64,000 nucleotides of DNA from Cinclus cinclus. Its lineage: Eukaryota > Chordata > Aves > Passeriformes > Cinclidae. Both the position numbers and the translations under genes were made by a program. Below, one piece after another: positions 42,521 to 54,690 of this stretch. The notes below the pieces were generated by a model. The model did no database searches. It saw nothing but the letters and a program-made list of their open reading frames with translations, and was not told the DNA's origin. Every line of letters starts with the position of its first letter. The first letter of the stretch is position 1. Location of the stretch: the NCBI RefSeq assembly GCF_963662255.1, contig NC_085052.1, positions 18,976,351 to 19,040,350 of the forward strand, written 5' to 3'.

Positions 42521-45500
42521 GCTATTTCCACTGCAGTAGCTCCTGGCAGAGCAAATGGGCTAAACTGGGATGTTGTGCAATGATACAGGGACAGTCATTC
42601 CCAGTGCCAGGGAGACCATGAGGACAAATTAAATTTGTGGATTATCCATCTAGTGAAGAGGGAGGGAACCAGAGCCTAAAGGTGAGGTGTTTCAGTCCAG
42701 GTCCCACAGAGAATCACCATCTGAGCTGCAAACCAACCTCAGACCATAAGTGTCCCCCTTCCAGTCCCCAATCCTTGAGCCTAGTTTGCATCTCTGTATG
42801 ATCTCAGGAATCCATGCAGGAGTGGGGACATGAGTGGGTTTTCATACCTCAGTGTTTACCCAGCTCAGGAGCACAGCACTGCTGCAGCTTTAAGCCCACC
42901 CTCCACTGAGGACACAAAACCAGGTGCCTCAGCCCAGACACTGAGGTTTATCCTTCAGGGACCTGCATTGCAGAGGTAACCTCAACAAGCCATAGCCATT
43001 GTCAGCTCTTCTCTGCGGGCTTTGGGATGGTTCTTTCCCTTCAGCTGACAGCCAGAAGAGCCACCTGAGGGGTGGAAGGAGATGGAGAGGGAGAAATCAG
43101 ATGTATCAGTCTTAGTCAGTATGACTGCTGATGAAACCTCTTCTCTGTCCAAAGATATATTCTATAATGCCTCCCATTCAATTTGCACATAGTTTCTTTA
43201 TGCTTTGCTTAGTGTCCTTGAAGCAAAGGCAATTGGTTTCTCCTCTCCTCTGGGCATCATGTGGGATCCAAGTGGCTACAGACCCCTGTGGAGCTGCAGC
43301 AGCTGCCAATTGTTCTGACAAGCCAGGATCAAATCTCAGAGAGGAGCAGGCCTGGGACTGTCACGCTTACCTAGCCAAGTTCAGGACAGGGCTCCCTCTA
43401 CCCCACAGCAGATGAGACACTAACTTCTCCAACTGCAGATCAGCACAGTCAGAAGTGGCAAGAAGTGGCTAATACACCTTACAGACAGGAACCAGGCCAT
43501 GCTTTTCCTCATGCCTCTCAGTCTTAGATTTCTGCAAAAATGAATAGTAGTCTTTGTGCTCACATTTTGTCTGGGACAATTACTAGGGATCCAGCACAGT
43601 GAGACCAGACTCAGAAGCCCAGACAGAAGGCCTTCTGCAACCAACTGAGTTATAAAGAGAATCTGGCTAACCAGGCTGAGAATTTAGAAGTGTCTCAACA
43701 TGGTCACTGCAGCTACTGTCACCATGTAGGCAGAACTGTCAGCTGCAGGAGACCTGTTCCTGATCAATACCCCTTGAGATCAAGAGTGGTCCCAAGTCCT
43801 GGCAGGACTGGGTGCCTGGGAGGAAAGCCCTATCCACATATCCAGCTGTGAAGAGCACCAAGGTCTCTGTTGCTCACATGTGGCCCTGTGCCCAGCGATC
43901 CCTGTCAGAAATATGGAAGGCAAGGCTCTTCCCTGGGTTTTTGTCCAGGATGCAGCTGCAGCTTAGCAAACTCTCCTCCAGGCCTGGTGCACTGTCCCTC
44001 TGCAGCACTGGCATAAATGGGATGGCCAATCTGCTACGCATGAGGGATTTCCAGTCTTGGCTGAATGTTCCCGATCCACAATGACCTTTGTTCCAACAGT
44101 GAATGGTGTTCACCTCAACTTTCTGTGTTTGGGCTCCCTGCCCAGTTTTATGGTTAAGCGTTACAGCAATGTCTTTCCTGCTGCCCAGTTTTTCTCTTGG
44201 AAAAGAAGATCTCATTTCTGTAATGCTGCAGTTAGACCTGTTTGACCTTTCCCTCTCATGGTGATGCCCAGACAAGTCAGAGGGGGCTGGGCAAAGATGG
44301 GCAATGTCCTCACACCACAGAAACAGACAATTTACCTGATTGCCTGCACCATTCCACATACAACTTCCTCAAGGCTTGCTCTTCAGTTCTGCCTGCACTC
44401 ACAGTCAAGGTCAAGTTATGTTTTCCCTCCAACTCACACTGCAAACACCAGTGGTCAACCCTGAATGACCCATTCAGCCAGTCCCTGCTGATCTCTGGCC
44501 GTGAGACGTGGCTCACCCCACGCTGACCTTCAGAGCCACCTCCCTCTGCTTTGTTGTGGCTTTAGAAATCACTTGAGCATGAAAGCCCTGGGCACAGGAA
44601 GTCCATAAGGGCAATTGTGCCCCAAATCCCACGTTCCTCATCTCTTACCCTATTGCAGCCCCTTTCTTCTGAACCATCCTATTGGGGTTATGCACCTCAG
44701 TCCTGCATAAAATAAGACATCTAATTCTCCACGTGAGAATGCTCTCTCCATGCCCTGCCTCTCAGTTGGGAGGATAAGCCTGGCCCTGTTGGTTTTCAGC
44801 TGTTTTGGTTTAATGACTGTCTTTCACTAGGTGTATGGGACAGAGTCTTGATCTTGCTTAGGGCTGATATTTCTGATCTGTAGGTAAAAGCAGCAATAAA
44901 TATTGCACCTAAACCTTAGCTACAAAACAATCACAGCTGGAAGCAGAACTAGTGTAAGCATTGAGAAAATGTTTTAGAAGTGTTTCAGTTTCAATATAAT
45001 TTCTGTTTAGTAGGGTTGCAATGGGATTTCCTGAAGAATGTGTGTCGAAATTAAAAGCTCTTTTTCTAATAGGTTCCTTCAGCTTTCTGAAGCATGCTTT
45101 CATTGGCATTATTTTAGAAGTATTTTTCTCCCCCTGTATGAAGCCTCTTCAGTCAACTTTGGTTACAGATTGGAGTTTTAAAACTGGGGTTAAATATGAT
45201 GGAAAACAGAGTACATTTCTACTGATGGCAATTCTTCATGCAGATTTGACCTTTGGGGGAAGAGGAAGGTTGTTTTGTAACCAAAAAATTCTCTTGCCAA
45301 AAATGTTGCCCTGGTAACTGATGCTGTAGAGAGCAGCCTGGATCCTTATGCTATCCATTAAAGAGAATCTGACTCAGGAGAGTAAGGGGTGGATGCTGGA
45401 GAGCTGTCTAGTGATGGCTGAGAGGGGCTGGAGATGCCAGAGATGCCTGTGTGGGGAGAAGGGAGGACATGTGTGAGATGAAGAGGTCAAGAGCAATGAC

Positions 45501-45844
45501 TGCAGGATGAGACCCACAGGGGCTCAGGTGGTTTGAAAGACTGATGGGGCAGAGATGATGTTGAAGGCTGTAGGAGCTTTGCAGCATTCATATGCATGGA
45601 GGGTCCCATGCAATGCCTTCTCTAAAATGCAGTGATGCTTTGAGATTCCCTCCCTGCAAGTCCCTTCTGCACCTTACTGCAGCAAAGATAGTTTTCTGGG
45701 CATCCCCTTTCCTTACCCCACAGCTGTAGTCATTCCATACCAGCCTCAGCCCCACCTTCCTGGCCCCATCAGCCCCCACCTCACCAGTAATGAGGGGGGA
45801 TGTGTGATCTGCTTTTCCTGTGCTCCTGCGCTTCCCTCTAGATC
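42521..45844. other. Unremarkable non-coding sequence
   Basis: Over three kilobases of ordinary DNA. An AT-rich part at 44870-45120. Open frames up to 161 codons (minus 43874-44359) have no family resemblance. No interspersed repeat recognised. Confidence 0.5.
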
Positions 45845-46180
45845 CCAGCAACAAGTTTAATTGGAAAAAAACAAGGCTGACTTGGAGGGAAGGCGAGGAG
45901 GCAAGGAGAGCCTGTGCCAGATGACACCATGATCGATTACCTGGAACTCCACCTGACACTGAAATTAGGGTTTTTTAATGATAGGCCGACTCTCCCTGGA
46001 TGTGAAATTCAAATGATCTCCAAAGCTTCCCTGTGACCATCAGTCGCTGCACGCAGTGGTACACGCCACATGCAGGTACTTTGTCTCTGTCACTGCTGAA
46101 AGGACATTGTTATTACCAACAACTCTTTGTATTAACCAGTCTCCTACCTAATAGACAACACTTTACGTTCTGCACCGTTA
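45845..46180. promoter_or_regulatory. Strong candidate conserved non-coding element with SOX site
   Basis: CpG-retaining block (near 45892, 45933, 45986, 46044, 46050, 46066, 46166, 46177). GTTTAATTGG near 45856, ATGATCGATTACC near 45929, TTTTTTAATGATAGG near 45970, TTCAAATGATCTCCAAAG near 46008, CATTGTT at 46105-46111 (SOX consensus) then CTCTTTGTATTAACC. No coding frame accounts for it: a minus-strand frame of 123 codons (45588-45959) ends inside and shows no family. Confidence 0.52.
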
Positions 46181-47534
46181 CCCAGTCAGGGCTGCTGTGT
46201 GCCTGAGAGACACGCACTTCCCCTCAGCTCCCCTGGGGCAATGGAAAGCCAGTGCTTAAAAAGAGACACCAAAATGGAGGATGCACACACACCTTGCTCC
46301 CCTGCTGCCTGCTGTCCCTTGTGTTGGGGGGTTATTTTCATTTCTTCTGAACTGCAGGCCCAGTGCACAAACTGGTGGGGCAGGGGCTGGCTGTACTGGG
46401 ATGTGGCAAGGTGCCTGGAGGGTAGGTAATTGCCTGAGTTTCTTTTGGATGAGAGAGGGGAGCTTTTCCTCCCACTGACATCTTTCCCATCCCAGGGCAA
46501 AACTGGGGGAGGCAATACTCCAGGCAGTTTTTCCCATCTTTATCATGCTTGGTGAGCCATTAAAGAAGTGCCTGGTGCCCTGGTAGCCTCCCATGCCTGG
46601 ACAGGGTGAAAGAAAAGCCATCCCATCCAAGAGTCCACAGTGTTGCTGAATCCTGGTGTATCTCGAAGCTTTGGCACCCATGTGGAGTGATTGTCACTGC
46701 TGGTGGAGGTTGTCTCCCAAGATATTGTCCCCACCTTTCTTCCTCATCTCTTGACCACTTTTGCCTGGCCTTCTGGAAGGCAGAAGGAAGGTGACTAGTG
46801 TAAGTGGGAAAGACCAGGAGTTATTCTGTGGCCATGACCTGAGCATTGACTGCTTTTTGTTACAGGAGACACAAGCAGAAAGACCAGTTTTCTCTTCCTG
46901 ATGGGCAAGGATGGAAAGGAAGTGATGATAAAAAGAGAAGGAGATAAAAAAAAGTTAAATATTGTCAATACAGCATAGAGAGCAGTAGCCTGTAAGCCAC
47001 TAAGCAGGATTTCTTACATCTTCTTGTTTTATTGAATGAAGATTTGGAAATCTGCATGAAGGGAAGATGTCCTAACACAAAGAGTGCTGTGGTTATAGAG
47101 CCTTCTAACAGCACTGTGGAAGATATCATCACCAGAGGGGGTCTTTGGCTGTATCATAAAAGTGTCAAGAAGGAGGGAACATTGATTCTGAATAGTGGAG
47201 ATGTTGGAGGAAAAGGAAAAGGTCCTGCCTCTGAAACTGTTCACTGCAAATCCAGATTTCCCCCCATGGCAGGCACAGTGAGAAGGTTAGATGGGGACAC
47301 CAAATGTTTCCAGCTCCAGCAGGAATTGCTTTGGGCTGTGTTGAATGAGAAAAGCTGGACACACCTGGGAAGCTATAATTCAGACCTTCTGGTTTGCCTC
47401 AGCAAGTGAAACGCTGGGTGATGACACTGACATTTTTTCAAAGGCTGACCTCTACAGTGCCTGTTTCTTCCTTCAGTTAGGTACCAGCATTGGCACTCTA
47501 TGTGTCAAACTCTATTGGCACTCTATATATACTC
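46181..47534. other. Unremarkable non-coding sequence
   Basis: Ordinary composition. A 13-base direct repeat ATTGGCACTCTAT at 47489-47501 and 47514-47526. A TTTTTGTTACAG-type acceptor look-alike near 46865 is not supported by a following exon. Confidence 0.45.
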
Positions 47535-47625
47535 TATGCAGCCTCAGTTTCCCAGCTGAGAGATGTTTCTTGTATTTGATAACTTTTGGACATCTTTGAT
47601 AAGGAAATGCTCTATGAGTTGCCAT
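47535..47625 (+). repeat. MIR-like SINE fragment (degraded)
   Basis: GCCTCAGTTTCCCAGCTGAG at 47541-47560 matches the MIR CCTCAGTTTCCCCATCTG phrase. The right part, GACATCTTTGATAAGGAAAT then GCTCTATGAGTTGCC, resembles the 3' region of related tRNA-derived SINEs. Confidence 0.5.
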
Positions 47626-48039
47626 GAAAAAAATCACATGTTCTCTCAGTGCTTCAACTCTCCCTCTCCATTTTACCTGTATTTTTGAAGGCTGCCTTTT
47701 CTTAAGTGAATGCTCAGCACCAAGCACCCCTTGGCTGCAACCTCAGTTCTCTCTGGCCATGCCCGGGGCAGCTTAGACACCTTCAGTCTGGAAGGGGGTC
47801 AGTGGCAGAGCTGTATTTGTCATTCCAGGTGGTATGGTGCTGTGGGAGGGCAGTGCTGTGCTTTGGTGGTACATGGGATGCCTCTGCCTTGTACTACCCC
47901 CAGTCAGCTCAGTGCATCTGCTGGTGCCCTCAGCAGCCTGTGCTGATTGTCCTCCAGGCAAGGTTCCTGCGGGAGCTGAGCAGAAAGAGGATGCATGCTG
48001 ACAGTGTTCCCTGCTTTCCTCCATCGCCCGGTGAGCAGC
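47626..48039. other. Unremarkable non-coding sequence
   Basis: GC-leaning with overlapping chance frames on both strands at 47.7-48.05 kb. Confidence 0.45.
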
Positions 48040-48265
48040 CCCTAATCTGAGGGGCGTGCCAGTATTAATGCCTTTAATAACGACGGATCAGATCGTATGA
48101 AGAGTTTTAATTGATGTCTATATCCCTGGAAACATAAAAACAGCCATACGAGCGTCTTACCACTATTATTTTATCAAAGGTTTTGACGTGGCTGCTGCAT
48201 AGGAGATGTCAGGGAAAAAATTCATGTCTGCAAGGCACAAACAGGCGAAGTAATGGGATATAAAT
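48040..48265. promoter_or_regulatory. Strong candidate conserved element with TCF/LEF site
   Basis: One of the clearest blocks: AT-rich with CpG at about 48054, 48081, 48084, 48094, 48149, 48153, 48186 and 48246 while its flanks are CpG-poor. ATTAATGCCTTTAATAAC near 48064, GTTTTAATTGATG near 48103, ATCAAAG at 48173-48179 (TCF/LEF) followed by a TTTTGACG word. No open frame crosses the block. No repeat family. Likely constrained regulatory DNA; conservation not tested. Confidence 0.57.
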
Positions 48266-49204
48266 CAAAAACAGTGAAAGGGGAAAGTGGTTAGTCACAA
48301 GATCATAGAGTTTTCACTAAAAGGGAGAGCAGTGAATTCTCAATACAAGCAGAAGAATGCATTCATTCTATGGTGCCATCAGCCCTTCCTCCCTGTCCCC
48401 AGTAGCTCAACCCCCTGCCCTAAGGACACACAGTCCTGGGCCAGGGCTGGCCATCTTGGATCTGCCTGTCTGGTCAGAATGGTACATAACACTTCTCTTC
48501 TTTGTCCCCTCCTATTTGTACAGAAGACATGGAAACGTAGCCCAAAAGCAGGGTTACAAATAGCAGCCCCTTTTCTTCAGCTGGTCAAGAACATAGGTAA
48601 CCCTTTGGTAGGTTTGTTTACTTTGCATCACGTGGTGGTCTGTGAACACAAAAATAGCCCCCATTACAGAGGGGTCAAACCCAAGTGTGGAAGACAAAAG
48701 GGGCTGATAGGTTACTCTTGGCTGGTGTAAAGAGAAGGAAGGAAAGCATTAATTGAGTTCAATTTGTTTGCCTTGGGGCAACTTGAGGACGCTACCATGC
48801 AATGTTAGGAGGAGATCGCTTGCAGATCTGCTGCTTTTCAGTGACTAGTTCTGACCTTCAGGACACAGGAATAGCTGGAACCCTTTTGATGACACTGTTT
48901 GGCCATGTTGTCCCCTTTCCACAGCCACAGCCCCACAGAGCTGATCCAGTGGGCCAAGGCAACCAAGAACCACCTGTGAGACGCTCACAAGTCGATCCTG
49001 CACTGACACCTTGCAAACTAATTGTTTCTTCTACCCAAAGCGTCCCACGGGATGTTGTTCTGTCATGGGAAGATGTTGAAACTGGCCAACAGCTGGGAAG
49101 CCATGAGTACAGTGATTGTCTTTTCCAGGGCACTGCTGAGAAAAAGCTTGCAGCATGGCTTCCTTGTCCAATTGCTTGGGTTGCAAATGTAAAAAGCTGG
49201 AGAG
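48266..49204. other. Unremarkable non-coding sequence
   Basis: No repeat family or credible exon. A plus frame of 147 codons at 48287-48730 has no family resemblance. Confidence 0.45.
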
Positions 49205-49295
49205 AGGGGTAAAAGTGGAAGGAGGAGAGGAAGGGAGGAGAGGATGAAAAGGAGGAGAAGCTGGTGGATAAAAAGAAATTTGAAAAAAAGTAAGT
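49205..49295 (+). repeat. Purine-rich tract
   Basis: Nearly all A and G: GGAGG, GGAAGGGAGG and GGAGGAGAAG units then AAAAAG words. Minus-strand frames through it are Ser/Pro/Phe-rich artefacts. Confidence 0.6.
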
Positions 49296-50504
49296 GAAAT
49301 ATTCAAACTGGAAAGTGATATTATAAAAAACTGCAGGGAACACGCTTGAGTGCATTCAAATTTATTCAAACTCTGCATCTGACATTGATGAATGCAACAG
49401 CTTTCTCCACAATATGTAGAGCGCACAGGGCATTTAGGATTGCAGCATCCCTTTCACTGCAGCTGTCTAGGGGCCTGTTCTGAGCACTGTGGAGACCCCT
49501 ACTCTGGGCCCTGGCATGCCCCCTTAAAGAAGAGGCCAGGAAGCCATTTGGGAAGGAACAGAAAAACAAACATAGAAGAAGGATTTCAGCAAAAGATCAT
49601 GGAGGAGAGATTTCAAGGCTAATCCAGCCTTACTGTGTGTGAGGTCTCTATCTTTCTGGCAGGACCCAGTTTCTCCTCGTGCAGTGGTAAAAAAGTTCTT
49701 TCCAACATGCATGAGTCCATAGGAGGGGGTTTGTATTGGGATGCACAAAGTCACTGTCTTTCTGGAGGTCCTATAAAAGATTACCTTACTGTCTGCCAAA
49801 AAAAGCCTCAGTGCAAATATACTTTGCAAGTAGGCACTTCAAGCTCCTATTCTCTGGCACCCAGTAGCAAAAAGATCTTGTGGCTCTGGCCCAACATTAA
49901 GACCATGAACTAGTCATCTTCCTGCAGGGAGCACTCTTGCACCCTCTTTGCATGCCTCAGTGGCAGGCTGGCACCCCAAGCGATGACTTCTACACTTTCC
50001 TCCAATTTCTCCTCCCCTTGCCTGGGAAGCATAGCAGCTTTTAGGAATAACAGGGTACAGAAGAGCTTGAGTCAACAACCACCTGCGACTGTTTATCTAT
50101 AGATTTCATGCTTGCAGGGTTTTTTGGGAAGAGGATGGATGGAGTTACCTTTCCGATGGATGCTCATGGAAAGAGGTGCAAACCTGCCAACATGCCAAGT
50201 AGGCACTGAACTCCCACTTTCTCTTCCACCTCTGTATGTGGACAGAGCTCGTCTCTGCAGACACAGCACAGCAAGAATTTCCATGCACATGCCTTGTGGT
50301 ACTGAATCTGGCAGAAGGCTGGGAGGCAGCCTGGAAGACCTGGCACCCTCAGCAGACTGCAGATACTCATAGAGAGGGTAGGATTCTTTCCTTTCTTCCT
50401 TCCTAGTGTCTCTTCCCACGGACACCTGAGACAATCTCTGATATTTTTTTTTTCGGTATCCAAGGCTTTTATATCTTCATGTTAGAAAGATTCTGATGTC
50501 TAGG
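49296..50504. other. Unremarkable non-coding sequence
   Basis: Pyrimidine-rich patch near 50386-50406 and T9 near 50443-50453. No gene recognised. Confidence 0.45.
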
Positions 50505-50575
50505 ACATCAGAGACCTGAGTTAACTCCCAGATCCACAGCAAGCTCCCTGTGTGGTTTGGGTCAGGTCTCATCAT
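50505..50575 (+). repeat. MIR-like SINE fragment
   Basis: GAGACCTGAGTTAACTCCCA then GATCCACAGCAAGCTCCCTG and TGTGGTTTGGGTCAGGTCTC follow the order of the MIR body (GACCTGGGTTCAAATCCCAG, CTCTGCCACTTAC, AGCTGTGTGACCTTGGGCAA). Confidence 0.52.
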
Positions 50576-51670
50576 TATTGCAAGTTAAATTCTCCACATG
50601 TGATGTAAGTGCAAGTATATAGCAGCCTGGTGGTTTTCTAAACAAGAGATGCGTTTATAGTGCCATCATTGCAGACTGTCATGTTTTCCACAGTGTCTTT
50701 CTGCCACTGTACTATGTACAACACCTAGAATTTCTGTTTTAGGCTGTTTTGCCTTTCCTTTCCTTCTCCTTTCCTTTTCAAATCTTATCTCCTCTATGCT
50801 ACTGTGACTCCATCTTTTGCTCAGATGGACTGTGTCTGACACATGAAGAAATTTGGCTGCTCATCCTCCATGATCTAAGAGGGGGCCTGTGCAACAGGGG
50901 CTTCCTGCTGTTTGCTCTCCATTGCTCTGTACAGCTCCTATCTGAAGGGGCAGAGTGCAGATCTGACTCGGCTTTGGCAGTCTCCCTACCAGAGCAGCCA
51001 CTTGGGAGAAGAGTGGGTGGGTCACTCTGTGGGGCAGCACCAAATGGTGGGGCCCATCATGGTGTGTGCTGAGATACTATTGTATCTCAGAATCATGGCT
51101 GGACCAACCTGGAGGCAGTGGGAGCAAGGCCATATCCCTACCAGAGGTTAGTGCATAGTGTCCTCACCTGAGCCCTGTCATAGAGATGGGCTGGATAGGA
51201 AGGGAAGTGGTGGGGAAATGCTTCAGGAACACAGGCACGATGGATTTTGAAGAGGTAAGGTAATAAAGGAGTCCAAATTTGAGCCACTTTCCTCCAAGTT
51301 CAGTTTTTCTGTGGCCCATTGTTTCTAGCAAGGACCATTTCTAAGTCTTTAGAAAGACATCTGGTTACTGTTCATGGTGGTATCAGAAGCAAGGTTGGAC
51401 AGTCCAAAAGACCAAGTAAGAAGCAAGAAACTCCGCTGTGTCCTGGGAGTAGGACATCCTCACAATGTCTTTCTTAGTGTGGCCTTGGGAAATGACGCTG
51501 CCTTGCCCATGTCCTTAGAAGGACAACATCAGAGAGGCCACCTCTCCCCCTCCCAGTGTTGAATTGTCTCTGCAGGTGGGCAGGGAAGGCACTGCCAGCC
51601 TGGCATGCTGCTCATGAGGTCCAATAAATGGTTTGGGGGTATGTGCTGTGGCCTGACAGGGGAACTGAGA
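50576..51670. other. Unremarkable non-coding sequence
   Basis: Includes a (CCTTT)-type pyrimidine run at about 50752-50779. No gene recognised. Confidence 0.45.
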
Positions 51671-51880
51671 GCTTCTCCCTCTCGCTGTCTCTCATTTTCT
51701 CTTTAGATCGTCGTCATGGTGTAAACAAACAAGCTAAACTCTGTGAGATTTACAGTGCCCAGCTTCGGTGGCTTCCAGTGCGGCGCAGTGAGATATTTCT
51801 GTACAGGCAGGCTAAGCACTTTCCATTTTATACCTCAGCGGCTTTATAGCATCTTAAGGATTTCTGTGCATGCCTGGCTT
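51671..51880 (+). promoter_or_regulatory. Candidate conserved element preceded by a splice-acceptor-like tract
   Basis: 51671-51704 is a long pyrimidine tract that ends in TTTAG at 51702-51706, a strong 3' splice-site look-alike. The following 140 bases stay open in one plus-strand frame up to a stop at 51847-51849. They retain CpG (51710, 51713, 51766, 51782, 51785, 51839) and contain TGTAAACAAACA at 51720-51731 (double forkhead-type word). The implied peptide of about 46 residues is basic and matches no family I know, and I see no donor site. It may be a regulatory element, or the start of a terminal exon of an unidentified transcript; I favour the former. Confidence 0.42.
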
Positions 51881-52134
51881 CACTCAGAGGGAAAAAAATC
51901 AAGCTTGTAAATAAATACTAAATATATATGAACAAAAAAGACAGAAGGGAAGCGAGAGGGACACACACGCACACACACGCACACGCACGCTTACCCACAC
52001 TGGCAGAGGGAAGCAGAGAGGAGATGCAGAGATAGAGGGGGCTGAATGAGAGATGGAGAGACAAGAGATAAAAAAGAAAGAGCCAGCTGAGCAGCAAGCT
52101 GAGGACGGGCTCTCCTCCACCACAGCCAGATGGA
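51881..52134. repeat. CA microsatellite and purine-rich tract between two candidate elements
   Basis: CA repeat with CG interruptions at about 51960-51990, flanked by AG-rich DNA at 51940-51959 and 52005-52095. Confidence 0.75.
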
Positions 52135-52265
52135 AAGAAAATAAGCCAGAGTGAGCAGCTTTCTGGCAATTTGGGGAATATTAATTTCCCATCGGGTCAG
52201 ACGAATGGCTGTGCCTGAGGTTAAGTTGAAACAGCAGGTGAAGGCACTCTGCTCTGTTACAGCCC
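52135..52265. promoter_or_regulatory. Candidate conserved non-coding element
   Basis: GGGAA-TATTAAT-TTCCC inverted repeat at 52174-52190, an ATCGGGTCAGACGAATGG word with two retained CpGs just after, and GAGGTTAAGTTGAAAC near 52219. Probably the right half of one regulatory region with 51.7 kb, split by the microsatellite. Confidence 0.42.
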
Positions 52266-53929
52266 TCAGCCCAAAATCAGGCACCCCATTTGGCTGCTAC
52301 TCCTGTACTCTGCCCTCTTCTCATTCTGCCTCTCTGCCATTTGACAAGTCCTTCCTGCAGTCAGATCTGCTCCTGACCCCAGATCAGGAGCAAGCTCCCA
52401 GGAGCAGAAGCTGCACCTGGCTCTGAAGGGCTCCTGCAGTGGTGGCTCCTGGGCTGAGCCACCCTCCTGTGTTCAGTTCCAGTGGGACAAGAGTGGCAGT
52501 GTTCTTTCCTCCCATTTTTGTGAGTCACTGGGTTTTCTCTCTCATCTTTGGCAGAAGGACAAAAATACAGCCTTTAGCCAGAAGCAGGATCCCACTGGGT
52601 TCCAGTATCCCCAGATTTCAGTGCTAGTGTAGGTAAGGTATCCCCAGAACCCCACTAAATATCTTCTCTGTCTTTGATATCAGCAGTCTTTTCCATGGAC
52701 ACTTGCTGCCAAGTGAACTCCTAGAAATGAGCTCCAAGGGAAGCTCTTTGTGCTTCTTATTTTGTTTTGATGTTAACATGTTTAATCCCCAGTCAGGATC
52801 TTTCACCTGCACCTATAATATGGAAAATAAGCTCAAGGGCCAGCTGCATGTGGCAGGACACAGCAGCAGGACAGGTTTCCTGTAGGATCCTTTGTCACTC
52901 CCAGCACTTAGCACCAGCTCCACAGCCCTGATACATGAATATAAACCTCCTCCATTCTTTCCAGTGCCAGATCTCTTTGCACCATATTCTCCCACCGCTA
53001 GGGTTGGAGCAGTGAAAGAAGTGACTTCACAGTGGTGACACAAGGAATGGTTGCCAGAGATGGAAGCCAAAGTTTGGTTTCTGTAGACCTGCTAATGTGT
53101 CATCCAGGGGGACCACACCACACTCTAGGTGACATGGAAGCTGACAGCTAGCAGGTTTAATAGAGCTGTTGCAACTCTGCATAGCACATGGCAGCCTGCA
53201 TCCACATCTCAATGTGGTCACCCTTTTATCCTGGCTGAGCTGAGCTGAAGGAGCCCTGGGAATAAGGGCTGTGGCCAGGGGTTTTCCATACAAACAAGGC
53301 CAGCGTGAGGATAGTATCTCTGCCATGGCTTTTCTGTCACTTGCCTCATGTGGTTTCCCTTCCTTAGTCCTGGCACATGATGACCTTTCCTGATGTTGGG
53401 CTGTCTTATCACAGCAGGAGGTCTGTGTGCTCCAGCTTTTAACCAGGCTGCTGCTCGTGTGAGCATCCAGTACAGGCTAAATGAGTACATTTGGGTAGCA
53501 AAAATCTCTGTCCACAATGCACAGGGGTGTGTATTGCCCCGCTGACCTGGAGATGATACAGATGCCAAGGAGATATCAGTCACACTTCCTCAGGGAAAAG
53601 ACTGCATGCCATGCAGCAAATGCAGGCAAATGAGCCTGCAGCTCCCTAGCTTTCCCTTGAATGACCTGTGCTATGAAATGTTGCTTATGAAGCTACCTGA
53701 AGTAGCTGGGCCAAATTTTGGACCTTGCGTGGTGTGAAAATACTTGTGCAAGGCTCTGCTGGTGGAGTAACCCCAGGCTAGAGAGTGGCTGGCTCCATCT
53801 CCAGGTGAGAGCCCACCCTGCTCTGCTCCCAATGCTGGCTCCCTGCTGCTGGCCTTCTGCCTAGAGCAGAGGGGCTCCTGGGCCGGGGGAAGGGACTGTC
53901 TCCCCTTGGGTCACTGACAATTTCTCACC
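52266..53929. other. Unremarkable non-coding sequence
   Basis: No repeat family, exon or motif cluster recognised in this GC-leaning stretch. Confidence 0.48.
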
Positions 53930-54400
53930 ATTCACTCCATGCCCGGGACTCGCTTCCCCTTCTCAGATATTAAGTATTCAAACCTCATTTACATCCTTAT
54001 TTTTCAATTTGCTGCCACAGTAGTTTAATTTATTCTATATAATTTCTTTTTCTGAGGGGACATTAATCATTGCCCTGTGCTTTTTGGCGCCTGTGGGATA
54101 TGTGTGTGTTTTTTTTTTTAAATCAATAAAATAAAGCAACCTTCCTTCCCTCTACCCACCCCCCCCACTCCTTCCCACCCCCAACATGCCCCTTTGCCGG
54201 AGGAGAGAAATATCATTTCTCCATCCGTTTTTTTAGCCCCATTGTTTCTTTCATTTTCAGCCCAAACAGATTAACTTGTCTTTTTTATTTCTGATGAAAT
54301 GCTGTGTGAATAGAGTGTCTGGGTGGGGAGATCTTCTGGCTGGTGCTGCCCGCTGTGTCACTCAAAGGGCGGGTTTAGGATGACGTCCCTGCTGAAGTGC
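53930..54400. promoter_or_regulatory. Candidate conserved non-coding element
   Basis: CATTTACATCC (octamer-like) near 53988, GTAGTTTAATTTATTC near 54021, GACATTAATCATTGCCC near 54059, CCATTGTTTC (SOX) near 54240, ACAGATTAACTTG near 54267, GGGCGGG and TGACGTCC (CRE-like) near 54367-54387. Simple T and C runs at 54110-54180 divide it. Some retained CpGs (53944, 53950, 54089, 54198, 54226). Two elements may be merged here. Confidence 0.42.
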
Positions 54401-54594
54401 TGAAGCCCAGAGCCTCTAGAAGGTGAAATTTGGAATTTTCAAAGCCAGGCCTTGGAAACCAAATTTTGGGGAAAGGATAACTGCTCAGCTGGGGAGGATG
54501 CAAAATCACTCAACCCAAAGAACTGCAAACATGCAGCCTTGAAGACAAGGTAATATGTGCCATGATATTCTAAGGAAAAAGAGAGCTAATCATG
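54401..54594. other. Unremarkable non-coding sequence
   Basis: Short gap with no feature. Confidence 0.4.
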
Positions 54595-54690
54595 GGGAAG
54601 AAAGAAGAGAGTTTGAAGGAGGAAGAGAGAGAAAAAGAAAAAAAATAAAAAGGAAAGACAAAATAATTTGGAAAAAAAGAGAAAGACCAG
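54595..54690 (+). repeat. Purine-rich tract
   Basis: About 95 bases that are overwhelmingly A and G, broken by a few T and C residues. Confidence 0.65.

Noticed and set aside
46850..46900. Splice-acceptor look-alike TTTTTGTTACAG
   Set aside because: No protein-like or constrained sequence follows it; such look-alikes are common.
54120..54140. AATAAA words (here and elsewhere) as polyadenylation signals
   Set aside because: No upstream exon or downstream GT-rich element to support a transcript end; the hexamer is frequent in AT-rich DNA.
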